Assembly: GCA_018228705.1 (NCBI GenBank)
Contig: CP073694.1
Coordinates: forward strand, 1,674,001 to 1,738,000
Length of the DNA: 64,000 nt
Reading direction: 5' to 3'
DNA from: Dysosmobacter sp. Marseille-Q4140
Lineage (GTDB): Bacteria; Bacillota; Clostridia; Oscillospirales; Oscillospiraceae
Made by a program: the position numbers and the translations under genes. The notes below the pieces were generated by a model. That model saw only the letters and a list, made by a program, of their open reading frames with translations, ran no database searches and was not told the DNA's origin. Position 1 is the first letter of the stretch. Every line of letters begins with the position of its first letter. Below are positions 41,571-48,988 of this stretch, piece by piece.

Positions 41571-42290
41571 TTATTTTTCGTCGGCAGATTCCTTGAGCGA
41601 GCGCTCATACCGCTTCCACTTGTTGGCGATGTTCCGCTTGGTGGCGGCGCGGAATTTTTCCGCCTCGCCCTGCTCCAGAAAGTCGATGTAGGACTGGTGC
41701 TCCGCCAGCATCTTCTCCTTCCCCTCCGGCGTCTCCAGCAGCGTTTCGCCGTAGAGCATTTTGAAGAAGGAGAGGATATCCCACAGGCTCTCGATCAGCG
41801 TGCAGGTCCGGGTCAGACCCGAGGCCTGGTAGATGGCAAAGTGGAATTCGCGGTTTTTCAGATGCACGCTCTTGGCGTTCAAGGTCGGTGCCATCAAAAT
41901 TTCCCGATACTCCCGGTGCAGCGTCTTGATGTTTTCCAGCTGCTCCGGGGTGATGTTCCGGCAGGCGGCGTAGGCCGCCTCGGACTCCAGCAGTTGCCGC
42001 AGGCGGTAAATCTCAGAGATCTCATCCTTTTTCAGGCTCACCAGCCGCACGCCCACATAGGGCTCCGACACGGCGATGCCCTTCCGCTCCAGGGTGTTCA
42101 GTGCCTCCCGCACCGGCATCCGGCTGACGCCCAGCTCCGCCGAGATCTGCTCGGTACGAAGCTTGTCGCCCATCTGCAGCGTGCCGTCCATGATCCAATC
42201 CATCAGGCACTTGAGCACCTGATCGGCCAGCTTGCTGCGCTGCAAAATGATCTCCTGCTTTTCCACTCCGCGGCTCCCACTTTTTGTCAT
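41571..42290 (-). CDS. GntR-family regulator, FCD type
   Basis: A 239-aa regulator with an N-terminal winged helix (LRTEQISAELGVSRMPVREA, residues about 25-80) and an all-helical FCD effector domain with conserved acidic/His residues (LKNREFHFAIYQASG). FCD regulators bind organic-acid effectors through a metal site and recognise short TNGTNNACNA-like palindromes. It is encoded inside the operon it most likely controls: two ATTGGATCCAAT-type sites lie over the operon promoter at 46617-46650. Confidence 0.92.
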   Translation of the reverse strand: MTKSGSRGVEKQEIILQRSKLADQVLKCLMDWIMDGTLQMGDKLRTEQISAELGVSRMPVREALNTLERKGIAVSEPYVGVRLVSLKKDEISEIYRLRQLLESEAAYAACRNITPEQLENIKTLHREYREILMAPTLNAKSVHLKNREFHFAIYQASGLTRTCTLIESLWDILSFFKMLYGETLLETPEGKEKMLAEHQSYIDFLEQGEAEKFRAATKRNIANKWKRYERSLKESADEK

Positions 42291-42320
42291 GGCTGTTTTA
42301 AATCTCCTGTAATGATCAGA

Positions 42321-42959
42321 TTACAGAGAAAGCGTGCCCATCATCTTCTCCAGGATGGCCACCTGGGCGGTCTCCTCGATCAGCTCCACAACATGCTCCG
42401 CAGCCACTGCGGTCTTGCCGATGCCAACAGCGCCGTGATCGGCCAGCAAAAAGGCGTCCAGATCCGGCTGCGCTGCGAACATCTCCTCGACCATGGGGAC
42501 GTCCTCCTGCCGGACCATGGCGGCCTGGACGTTGAGATTGGGCAGCGGGCCCTTGAACTTCAGCTGGGAGTGCCAGGTGACCAGGGGCAGGGGCTTTTTG
42601 GTGGAAGACCAGGCGATGGCATAGGGGGAGTGCACGTGGACCACGGCGTTGGCAGTGGGCTGGATCTTGTAGATGTAGCCGTGGAGCGTGGCCTCCTTAG
42701 TGGGCTTGCCCTTGGGCAGGTCCTCGCCCTCAATCAGATTGCCGTCGAAGTCGCAGACCACAAAGCCCTTGACGATCTCCTTCTCCACATCCACCACACA
42801 GTCGCCCATGGAGCCGCCGCTGGCCTTGACCAGCATCCACTCCGTGCCGGGGATCCGGGCGCTGACGTTGCCGCCGCTTCCTGTCTGTAACTTTCTATTA
42901 TATACGCGATCGCAGGCAATAACAAGGTCTTTTGCCGTCATCAGGATGTCTTTATTCAT
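42321..42959 (-). CDS. Class II aldolase/adducin-family protein
   Basis: A 212-aa zinc enzyme of the class II aldolase/epimerase/decarboxylase family (fuculose-phosphate aldolase, ribulose-phosphate epimerase, OtnC). Signatures are GSGGNVSAR, KASGGSMGD, the metal-binding HVHSPYA and a third His in LLADHGAVGIG. It would split or decarboxylate a sugar-acid phosphate. No OtnK-type kinase is seen in the window, so the substrate may be phosphorylated elsewhere. It is 60 bp downstream of the UPF0261 gene. Exact reaction unassigned. Confidence 0.85.
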   Translation of the reverse strand: MNKDILMTAKDLVIACDRVYNRKLQTGSGGNVSARIPGTEWMLVKASGGSMGDCVVDVEKEIVKGFVVCDFDGNLIEGEDLPKGKPTKEATLHGYIYKIQPTANAVVHVHSPYAIAWSSTKKPLPLVTWHSQLKFKGPLPNLNVQAAMVRQEDVPMVEEMFAAQPDLDAFLLADHGAVGIGKTAVAAEHVVELIEETAQVAILEKMMGTLSL

Positions 42960-43019
42960 ATTTGTCTCACCTTTCTTCCGCTTCTGGCACCGGCGAGTCG
43001 GCTGAAATTCCGCAGCGGA

Positions 43020-44288
43020 TCACTTTTTCGCAGCCGCCATGACCTCCAGCATGACCTTGGCCGCCTTCACGCCCCACTCCGGCGTGTCCAGGTTTCCCTC
43101 CACCTCGATGACCTCGATGTTGGGATTCAGATTGGCCTTGAGCGTATCGATCAGAGCCTTGTCCGTCTCGGGATCGTACAGCGCCTCGCCGATGGTGGTG
43201 TTGTGGCGCATGCCGTCGGTGGGGATCAGCACCTTCACCGGGCAGCTGGCGGGATAATCGGCCGTATTGAGGCGGGTTGCCATGATCTTGGCGATATCCC
43301 GGGCCTCGTCCGGCGTGATCTTGATGTGGACGGTGTCGGCGTTGTGGTCATAGGTCTTGCGGCTGTCCAGATTGGGGACCACATGGGCCTCCTTCTTGTT
43401 GTAGTCCACGAAGTCGATGCCGCCCAGACTCACCACCAGGGGGACCCGGCTGGCGGTGGTTTTGAGCAGGCGGACCGCGGCGCCGGGGCCGTAGGAGAAG
43501 CCGCCGCCAAAATACTCAGAGGTGATCTCATGCTGGGTCAGATCCAAAACGCCGTCGATGAGGCCGTCGGCGGCCATCTGCTCCATGACGGCGCCGCCCA
43601 CGCCGGTGGCGTGGAAGCCCAGGACCTCGTAGCCGTTGCGCTCCAGCTCCTCCACGGCGGCCATGCAGCCGTTGTTGGTGACGCCCATCAGCGTCAGGCC
43701 GATGACGGGCTTGTCGCCCTTGGCAATGACCTCGCCGGCGGTCTGGACCATGCCGATCACGCAGCCGCAGGCGTTGGCGATGACCTTCCGGGTGATCAGG
43801 TTCAGACCCGTGCAGTCGCAGATGGTGGGCATGGCCACAATGTCCTTGTCGCCCACCACCAGGCTGAACTGCTTGGTGCCGCTGGCCACGGTGGTGGCCA
43901 TGACCTTGGGGAAGCCGATGGGCAGGACGGACATGGCGGCGGTGGCCATGGTGGTATTTTGCAGGCCGCCCACGGAGATGATGCCGTGAATCTTGCCCTC
44001 TTTGTAGAGGTTCTCCACGTAGGCGGTGACCGCCTTGCGCATGAATTCGATCTTCTCACCTTTGGTCTTGTCCTCCAGCTCCGACCAGGGCGTGCCGTAG
44101 GCGGCGACGATCTCGCCCCGGGAGACGTCCACCACCCGGCCGTTGTCGTCGGGGTTGGCGCACTCCACAGGGCCGGTGGCCGTGTTCAGGACCAGGGCCT
44201 TCAGGCCGGCCTTCTCCACGCACTCCTTCATATAGGCGGTTTCCGTATATTTGGTATCGCAGCTTTCGATAATGGCAATCGTTTTCAT
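43020..44288 (-). CDS. Tm-1-like ATP-binding (UPF0261) protein
   Basis: A 422-aa protein of the UPF0261/Tm-1 family: an N-terminal domain (MKTIAIIESCDTKYTE ... GIISVGGLQNTTMATAAMSV) and a C-terminal half with GVTNNGCMAAVEELERNGYE, FHATGVGGAVMEQM and PLVVSLGGIDFVDY. Bacterial members occur in sugar-acid and aromatic catabolic clusters but have no settled reaction that I know of. Two in-frame ATGs upstream (44309, 44318) sit in or next to a hairpin, so ATG 44288, which matches the family N terminus, is chosen. Confidence 0.85.
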   Translation of the reverse strand: MKTIAIIESCDTKYTETAYMKECVEKAGLKALVLNTATGPVECANPDDNGRVVDVSRGEIVAAYGTPWSELEDKTKGEKIEFMRKAVTAYVENLYKEGKIHGIISVGGLQNTTMATAAMSVLPIGFPKVMATTVASGTKQFSLVVGDKDIVAMPTICDCTGLNLITRKVIANACGCVIGMVQTAGEVIAKGDKPVIGLTLMGVTNNGCMAAVEELERNGYEVLGFHATGVGGAVMEQMAADGLIDGVLDLTQHEITSEYFGGGFSYGPGAAVRLLKTTASRVPLVVSLGGIDFVDYNKKEAHVVPNLDSRKTYDHNADTVHIKITPDEARDIAKIMATRLNTADYPASCPVKVLIPTDGMRHNTTIGEALYDPETDKALIDTLKANLNPNIEVIEVEGNLDTPEWGVKAAKVMLEVMAAAKK

Positions 44289-44318
44289 TGTCAGCACCGC
44301 ATCTTTCATAAAAATCAT

Positions 44319-44349
44319 GCCGTCGGCCGGCTTTACCCGGCCGACGGCA
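44319..44349 (-). terminator. Perfect 12-bp intercistronic hairpin
   Basis: TGCCGTCGGCCGG / CCGGCCGACGGCA around six bases, followed on the minus strand by ATGATTTTT. Position and T-rich tail suggest partial termination between the MBL-fold and UPF0261 genes. Confidence 0.6.
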
Positions 44350-44386
44350 GTTTCTTTACAGGACTCCGCTGGATTCGTTTTTCGGT

Positions 44387-45472
44387 TTACAGCTCGATGC
44401 CGCCGATCTCCTTGGCGCGCTCGGCCCAGGGCTTGGAATCGGCCTTGGCGCCGAAGTACTTCCGCTCCACGGACTCGGGAGTGGTGCCCTTGGCGGCGGA
44501 CTCCTTGGCGATGATGGCCTTGGAGTACTTGTCGAAGTCGAAATCGCTGTCCTTGGTGCCGATGACGGGCAGTTGGTTGTTGTGATCGGCCTCATAGGCC
44601 TCCACAGCGGCGGACAGGATCACGTCGTGGGCCAGCAGCAGGTGCTTGTAGGGATCCACGCCGGCGCGGTTGCAGCGGCGCAGGAACTCCCGGATGCCTT
44701 CCCAGGCGGCGACCATGTCCACATAGCGGCCGGGAGGGCAGATGTCGTAGTGGAGCTTCTCCACCATGTCCTGGGGAGCGTCGATGTTGCCCATGACGAA
44801 CACGGCATCGCCCACGCAGAAGTAGGGGCCCTTCTCGGTCTGGACCATGACGGACATGGATCCGGGGCTGTGGCCGAAGCTCTCGAACACCGTGACGCCG
44901 GGGACGATCTCCACCTCGCCGCGGACGGTCTCAAAGCGGGCGGGCACGTTGATGCCGGCGGCCTCATCCACGATGTCATAGGGAGCGACAAACTGATCCT
45001 TGTAGGTCACGTCGCCGTCCTTGCAGATGATGGGGCGGCAGTAGCTCTTGAAGTGCAGGGACACGGGATTGTGGGCGTAGTTCCACTCCACCTCGTTGAC
45101 GATGAAGCGGGCGTTGACGAACTTCTCGATGTAGAACACGTGGTCCCAGTGCAGGTGGGTGAAGATGACGATGTCCACATCCTCGGGCTTGTAGCCGGCC
45201 TGGGCCAGGCGGGACTCGATGTCGTCCACACCGGGGCGCTGGGTGGAGGGACCGTGATGGTACTTGTCGGCGTGCTCATCCCAGGACATGCCGGTGTCCA
45301 CCAGGATCAGCTTGTCACCGCCCTCGATCAGGAAGGTGAAGTCGGGCAGCTGATCCAGCTCGTTGGTCAGGCCGTACTTTTCGATGTACTTGCTGCAGGA
45401 GAAGTGATACCAGTACTCCAGAGGCTTGGTGGGGATGTAACCGCTGTTGAGAGGACGAATCTTGTAGTTCAT
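44387..45472 (-). CDS. Metallo-beta-lactamase-fold hydrolase (lactonase-like)
   Basis: A 361-aa MBL-fold protein. The zinc motif H-x-H-x-D-H is in FTHLHWDHVFY, with further ligands in ESFGHSPGSMS and VGDAVFV and a late His in LLLAHDVILS. The overall pattern matches N-acyl-homoserine-lactonase-type hydrolases, and a lactonase acting on a sugar lactone fits the operon. It is longer than quorum-quenching lactonases, with an extra helical C-terminal ~70 residues. GAAAGGAAG precedes the ATG. It is second in the operon after the permease. Confidence 0.85.
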   Translation of the reverse strand: MNYKIRPLNSGYIPTKPLEYWYHFSCSKYIEKYGLTNELDQLPDFTFLIEGGDKLILVDTGMSWDEHADKYHHGPSTQRPGVDDIESRLAQAGYKPEDVDIVIFTHLHWDHVFYIEKFVNARFIVNEVEWNYAHNPVSLHFKSYCRPIICKDGDVTYKDQFVAPYDIVDEAAGINVPARFETVRGEVEIVPGVTVFESFGHSPGSMSVMVQTEKGPYFCVGDAVFVMGNIDAPQDMVEKLHYDICPPGRYVDMVAAWEGIREFLRRCNRAGVDPYKHLLLAHDVILSAAVEAYEADHNNQLPVIGTKDSDFDFDKYSKAIIAKESAAKGTTPESVERKYFGAKADSKPWAERAKEIGGIEL

Positions 45473-45547
45473 AGTGATGTCTTCCTTTCTAAAATCACAG
45501 AGTTGTCTGGAATTACCTTTGGAACAGGGGCAGCGCTTTACGCCGGA

Positions 45548-46552
45548 TCACTTTTCCGCCTGGGCGGCCACAGCCTCGTCGGAGTAGATGCCCTTCTTCA
45601 GCCGGCGCATTCTCTTATCCAGCATAGCAGTGATCAGCGGGCAAGTAAAGGCCGTGACGATGGCGGCGATGGTCACCTGAGCGGTGGCGGCGGAAGCGAC
45701 GGGAGCAAAGGAGGCGTCCACCTCGGCCATATAGGAGGGGACGGCCGTGGCGTTGGCTGCGGTGGTGCCGATGGCGGCGCCCATGGCGTTGCGCTTCTTC
45801 TTGGGCAGGAAGATCTGATACACAGCGTAGAACACGAAAGCGGACAGAGCGGAGATCAGAGCCAGAACCACGCCGCCGATGCCGCCGCTGACCAGGCCTC
45901 TGAGGCTCATGCCGGCGCCAATGGGGATCATCATGAAGAAGGTGACGATGGGCAGGGCGTTGCTGGCGTGCTTGCGGAACTCACTGTCCAGGTTGCCCCA
46001 GACGATGCCGACGATCAGGGGCACCAGGGTGGCCACGAAGGTCATGAAGGGAATGGAGGCCATGCCGGCGGCGCCCATGGCGATCATGGTGAAGAAGGGT
46101 CCGTCGTTGAGAGACAGGATGGAGATGGCGCCGGCGTCGGTGTCGTCACCGTACTGCTGGGCAATGGCCAGGTACTCGCCGCCGGCGGAGTTGGTGATGG
46201 CCGCGATGATGGCCATGGGGGTCACACCCAGCAGGCCGGCAGGGCCGCACAGCGCGCTGACCAGCAGACCCAGGGCGACGCCCAGAACAAATTTGATGGC
46301 GGTCAGCACGAAGCCCTTGTAGAAGGGCATGCCGATCTTTCTGACGTTAATAGAGGCACCGTTGAGCAGCAGGAACAGGCCCAGCAGGCAGGAGGTGCCG
46401 CTGCTGAAGAGGCCGGTGGTGAAGCCGCCGATCTTCAGCGCATTGGGAGCGATGGTGTTGATGATGACGCCGATGAACAGGGGAACAATGATGATGCCGC
46501 CGGGAATCTTGCGCATGAGAGCGAAAATGCTTGTCTTCTGAGTGTTTTCCAT
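45548..46552 (-). CDS. 2-keto-3-deoxygluconate permease-type transporter (KdgT family)
   Basis: A 334-aa membrane protein with about ten helices of the KdgT family, which imports sugar acids with protons. Signatures are MRKIPGGIIIVPLFIGVIIN, SGTSCLLGLFLLLNGASI and the conserved TNSAGGEYLAIAQQYGDDTD and SLNDGPFFTM. ATG 46552 has AAGGAG upstream; an upstream in-frame ATG would start inside the operator DNA. First gene of the operon. Its substrate is probably a hexonate, pentonate or keto-acid; which one is open. Confidence 0.9.
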   Translation of the reverse strand: MENTQKTSIFALMRKIPGGIIIVPLFIGVIINTIAPNALKIGGFTTGLFSSGTSCLLGLFLLLNGASINVRKIGMPFYKGFVLTAIKFVLGVALGLLVSALCGPAGLLGVTPMAIIAAITNSAGGEYLAIAQQYGDDTDAGAISILSLNDGPFFTMIAMGAAGMASIPFMTFVATLVPLIVGIVWGNLDSEFRKHASNALPIVTFFMMIPIGAGMSLRGLVSGGIGGVVLALISALSAFVFYAVYQIFLPKKKRNAMGAAIGTTAANATAVPSYMAEVDASFAPVASAATAQVTIAAIVTAFTCPLITAMLDKRMRRLKKGIYSDEAVAAQAEK

Positions 46553-46616
46553 GATGCGGTCTCCTTCCGGTTCATAACGGTTGTGTTGGCTCCGGACCCT
46601 TGATTGGATGTTGGAT

Positions 46617-46650
46617 ATTGGATCCAATCTTTAACTACATTGTATCCAAT
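46617..46650. promoter_or_regulatory. Two tandem GntR-type operators
   Basis: ATTGGATCCAAT (46617-46628, perfect palindrome) and ATTGTATCCAAT (46639-46650), 22 bp apart centre to centre. Extra TTGGAT half-sites at 46604 and 46611 give a 7-bp repeat leading into the first. The second site covers the -10 box of the permease promoter. Confidence 0.65.
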
Positions 46651-46666
46651 CCGTCCAAAATGTCAA
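46639..46666 (-). promoter_or_regulatory. Promoter of the sugar-acid operon
   Basis: Minus-strand -35 TTGACA and -10 TACAAT, 16-bp spacer. The -10 overlaps the second operator; the first operator covers the start of transcription. Confidence 0.75.
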
Positions 46667-46871
46667 TCCACAGCCCTTCCAAATTCAAGAAAATAATTTA
46701 TGCACTTTTTCTAAATTGACAAAAAATAAACACATTTGATTCAGCGTATTACACGACCGCTTGTAGAAAACAGCGAAAAACATTTCTCCAATATGCACAT
46801 TTCAAACAAAAAGCGGAAGTCTCTCGGCCAAACGGCTTTCAGGAAAAAGCGCATGGCAAAGACTGGTGCGC

Positions 46872-46900
46872 TTGTTTTTGGAAAGCGAGTATGCTAGGAT
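46872..46900 (+). promoter_or_regulatory. Promoter of tpiA-like gene
   Basis: -35 TTGTTT, 17-bp spacer, -10 TAGGAT, 54 bp before the start codon. Confidence 0.45.
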
Positions 46901-46953
46901 GATTCCGAAAAACGGCAGCGCGCGGCGGCGCGCTCCAACAGGAGGAATGCAGA

Positions 46954-47643
46954 ATGAACCGAGTTTCCACCCCGTTTCTGTTCGTAAACCCCAAGTCCTA
47001 TCTCTGGGGGAAGGAGAGCCTGGCCCTGGCCCAGGCGGCGGACCGCATTGCCGCGGAGACCGGCGTCCAGATCTTCTTCACCTGCCCCTACGCGGATCTG
47101 CGGCTGATCGCGGAGCACACCAGCCACGTCACCGTCACCGCCCAGAACATGGACGCCCTGCACCCCGGCCGCGGCATGGGCGCCGTGCTGCCGGAGTCCC
47201 TGGTGGAGGCCGGCGCCAAGGCGGTGGTGCTGAACCACGCGGAGAACCAAAAGACCCTGGCAGAGCTGTACGCCTGCATCAACCGGGCCAAGGAGCTGGG
47301 GCTTATCACCATCGTCTGCGCCGACTCCACGGTGGAGGCCCAGGCCGTGGCCCAGCTGGGGGTGGACGTGATTCTGGCGGAGCCCACCGCCCTGATCGGC
47401 ACCGGCACCACCGCTGACGACAGCTACACCGTGGAGACCACCAAGGCCATCAAGGCCGTGGATCCGGAGGTGAAGGTGATGATCGCCTCCGGCATCACCA
47501 CCGCCGAGGACTGCTACAAAGTGGTATATCTGGGCGCCGACGGCACCGGCTCCACCTCCGGCATTGTGAAGGCCCCCTCTCCCGCTGGCCGCGTGGAAGA
47601 GATGGTGCAGGCCATCCTCCGGGCCGTGGAGGACCGCCGCTGA
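46954..47643 (+). CDS. tpiA: Triosephosphate isomerase, archaeal-like type
   Basis: A 229-aa TIM-barrel isomerase, shorter than the usual ~250-aa bacterial enzyme and closer to archaeal TPI. Catalytic residues are kept: Lys in FVNPKSYLWG, His in VVLNHAENQK and Glu in ILAEPTALIGTG; the phosphate loop is YLGADGTGSTSGI. AGGAGG precedes the ATG. Placed divergently from the sugar-acid operon, it is probably an accessory enzyme handling the triose or tetrose phosphate made there rather than the glycolytic TPI. Confidence 0.85.
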   Translation: MNRVSTPFLFVNPKSYLWGKESLALAQAADRIAAETGVQIFFTCPYADLRLIAEHTSHVTVTAQNMDALHPGRGMGAVLPESLVEAGAKAVVLNHAENQKTLAELYACINRAKELGLITIVCADSTVEAQAVAQLGVDVILAEPTALIGTGTTADDSYTVETTKAIKAVDPEVKVMIASGITTAEDCYKVVYLGADGTGSTSGIVKAPSPAGRVEEMVQAILRAVEDRR

Positions 47644-47958
47644 ACAGCGCAGCCAAAGCGGGACGTCCGCATTGCGGCTCAACACGCTGAGAGGAGGAGG
47701 CGAGAGCCCCCTCCCCTTTCCCGCTGTTTTCAGCAGGCGGGCGTTCCATGCCCCTCCCCCTCGCTGTCTCCTGGGGGCTCGCCGCTTCCGGTCTGCTGCC
47801 GGCCCGCCGGGATTCATCTGGACTCCGCACCGTCTTGCGGAGGCCCCCAAATGTACGCTGCCCCCGGTATCCCTCAGGATACCGGGGGTGCTTTCTCTTT
47901 TTGGATGTGCGGAAGCTGCGCAGCACCCGTGCTCCCGCCGCCGGCCGGCAGAGGCAGG
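47644..47958. other. Intergenic region between convergent genes
   Basis: 315 bp, GC-rich, no convincing gene; contains one terminator hairpin (47861-47888). Confidence 0.55.
47861..47904 (+). terminator. Terminator, tpiA side
   Basis: CCCCCGGTATCC / GGATACCGGGGG around CTCA, followed by GTGCTTTCTCTTTTT. Confidence 0.75.
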
Positions 47959-48984
47959 TCAAAAGGCAAACCGCGTCTGCCGATGGTACATCTGCCCTGC
48001 TTTCAGCACGACCGGCGGGAAATGGGGGAAATGGACGGCGTCCGGATAGTCCTGTGTCTCCAGACACAGGCCGGAGAATCGTTGATACCGCTCTCCCCGC
48101 TTTCCGGTCAGGGAGCCGTCCAGATAGTTTCCGCTGTACACCTGGACGCCGGGCTGATCGCTCTCCACCCGCATGGTCAGCTGCCCGTCCGCAGAGGTCA
48201 GCTGCGCCACCGGCCCAAAGACGCCGGCGGGCTTGGACAGGACGAAATTGTGGTTGAAGCCGGAGCCCTTTTTCATCTGCTCGTCCTCTGCTCCCACTCG
48301 CTGTCCGATGCGGACGCCTTTCCGGCAGTCGAAGGGCGTCCCCTCCACCGGCAGGATCTGCCCCGTGCTGGCGCAGGCGTCATCGATCTGCGTGAAGGCA
48401 TCTGCATACACGGTCAGCGTCTCATCCAGAATGGTTCCGTCGTGGCGGCCCTCCAGATTGAAATAGCTGTGATGGGTCAGGTTCACGATGGTGTCCCGGT
48501 CACTGACGGCGGTATAGTCGATGCGCAGGGCCCGCTCAGAGAGGGAATAGGTGATGCGGGTATCCAGCGTCCCTGGATAGCCGCCGGCCCCATCCGGGCT
48601 GACGCAGCGCAGGGTGACAAAGTCCTCCCCCGCCGCCTCCACGGAAAAGGGCGTGTTCCAGAAGCCGCGGGATCCGCCGTGCAGGTGGTTTTCTCCTTCG
48701 TTTGCCTCCAGCGTATAGGTCCGCTCTCCGATAGCAAAGGAGGCGCCGCTGATCCGGTTGGCACACCGGCCGATGACCGTGCCGATGTAATAGCCCTGGT
48801 CCACATAGTCCTTCCAGTCGGAAAAACCCAGTACCACATCGCGGTATGCTCCCGCCGCATCCAGCGCCCGCAGGCTCTGGATCACCCCTCCGAAGCTGAG
48901 GATCGCCGCGGACAGGCGCTGATTTTCCAGGACGATCCGCTCCACCGCGCAGGAGCCGATCATCCCCAGCCGTTCTCTCTTCAT
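47959..48984 (-). CDS. galM: Aldose 1-epimerase (galactose mutarotase)
   Basis: A 341-aa mutarotase that interconverts alpha and beta anomers of aldoses. Conserved GRCANRISGASF, the acid/base His pair in NEGENHLHGGSRGF and NLTHHSYFNLEG, and the catalytic Glu in GLCLETQDYPDA are all present. It starts 4 bp after the aldehyde dehydrogenase stop and is the last gene of the ABC-transporter operon, so the imported ligand is an aldose. Confidence 0.94.
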   Translation of the reverse strand: MKRERLGMIGSCAVERIVLENQRLSAAILSFGGVIQSLRALDAAGAYRDVVLGFSDWKDYVDQGYYIGTVIGRCANRISGASFAIGERTYTLEANEGENHLHGGSRGFWNTPFSVEAAGEDFVTLRCVSPDGAGGYPGTLDTRITYSLSERALRIDYTAVSDRDTIVNLTHHSYFNLEGRHDGTILDETLTVYADAFTQIDDACASTGQILPVEGTPFDCRKGVRIGQRVGAEDEQMKKGSGFNHNFVLSKPAGVFGPVAQLTSADGQLTMRVESDQPGVQVYSGNYLDGSLTGKRGERYQRFSGLCLETQDYPDAVHFPHFPPVVLKAGQMYHRQTRFAF

Positions 48985-48988
48985 GGCG

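Larger units (their letters stand above)
46553..46953. promoter_or_regulatory. Divergent control region of permease operon and tpiA-like gene
   Basis: 400 bp without a gene. The minus-strand promoter and the GntR-type operators lie at 46604-46666. The central 46670-46850 is AT-rich with no clear features. A plus-strand promoter is at 46872-46900. Confidence 0.75.

Noticed and set aside
44387..45472. Quorum-quenching acyl-homoserine lactonase
   Set aside because: The MBL motif is shared by many hydrolases; operon context points to a sugar lactone and the protein is much longer than typical quenching lactonases.
41116..47643. Erythritol pathway (EryH/EryI-like isomerase pair)
   Set aside because: The TPI homologue is archaeal-like rather than EryH-like, and the kinase and dehydrogenases of that pathway are missing.
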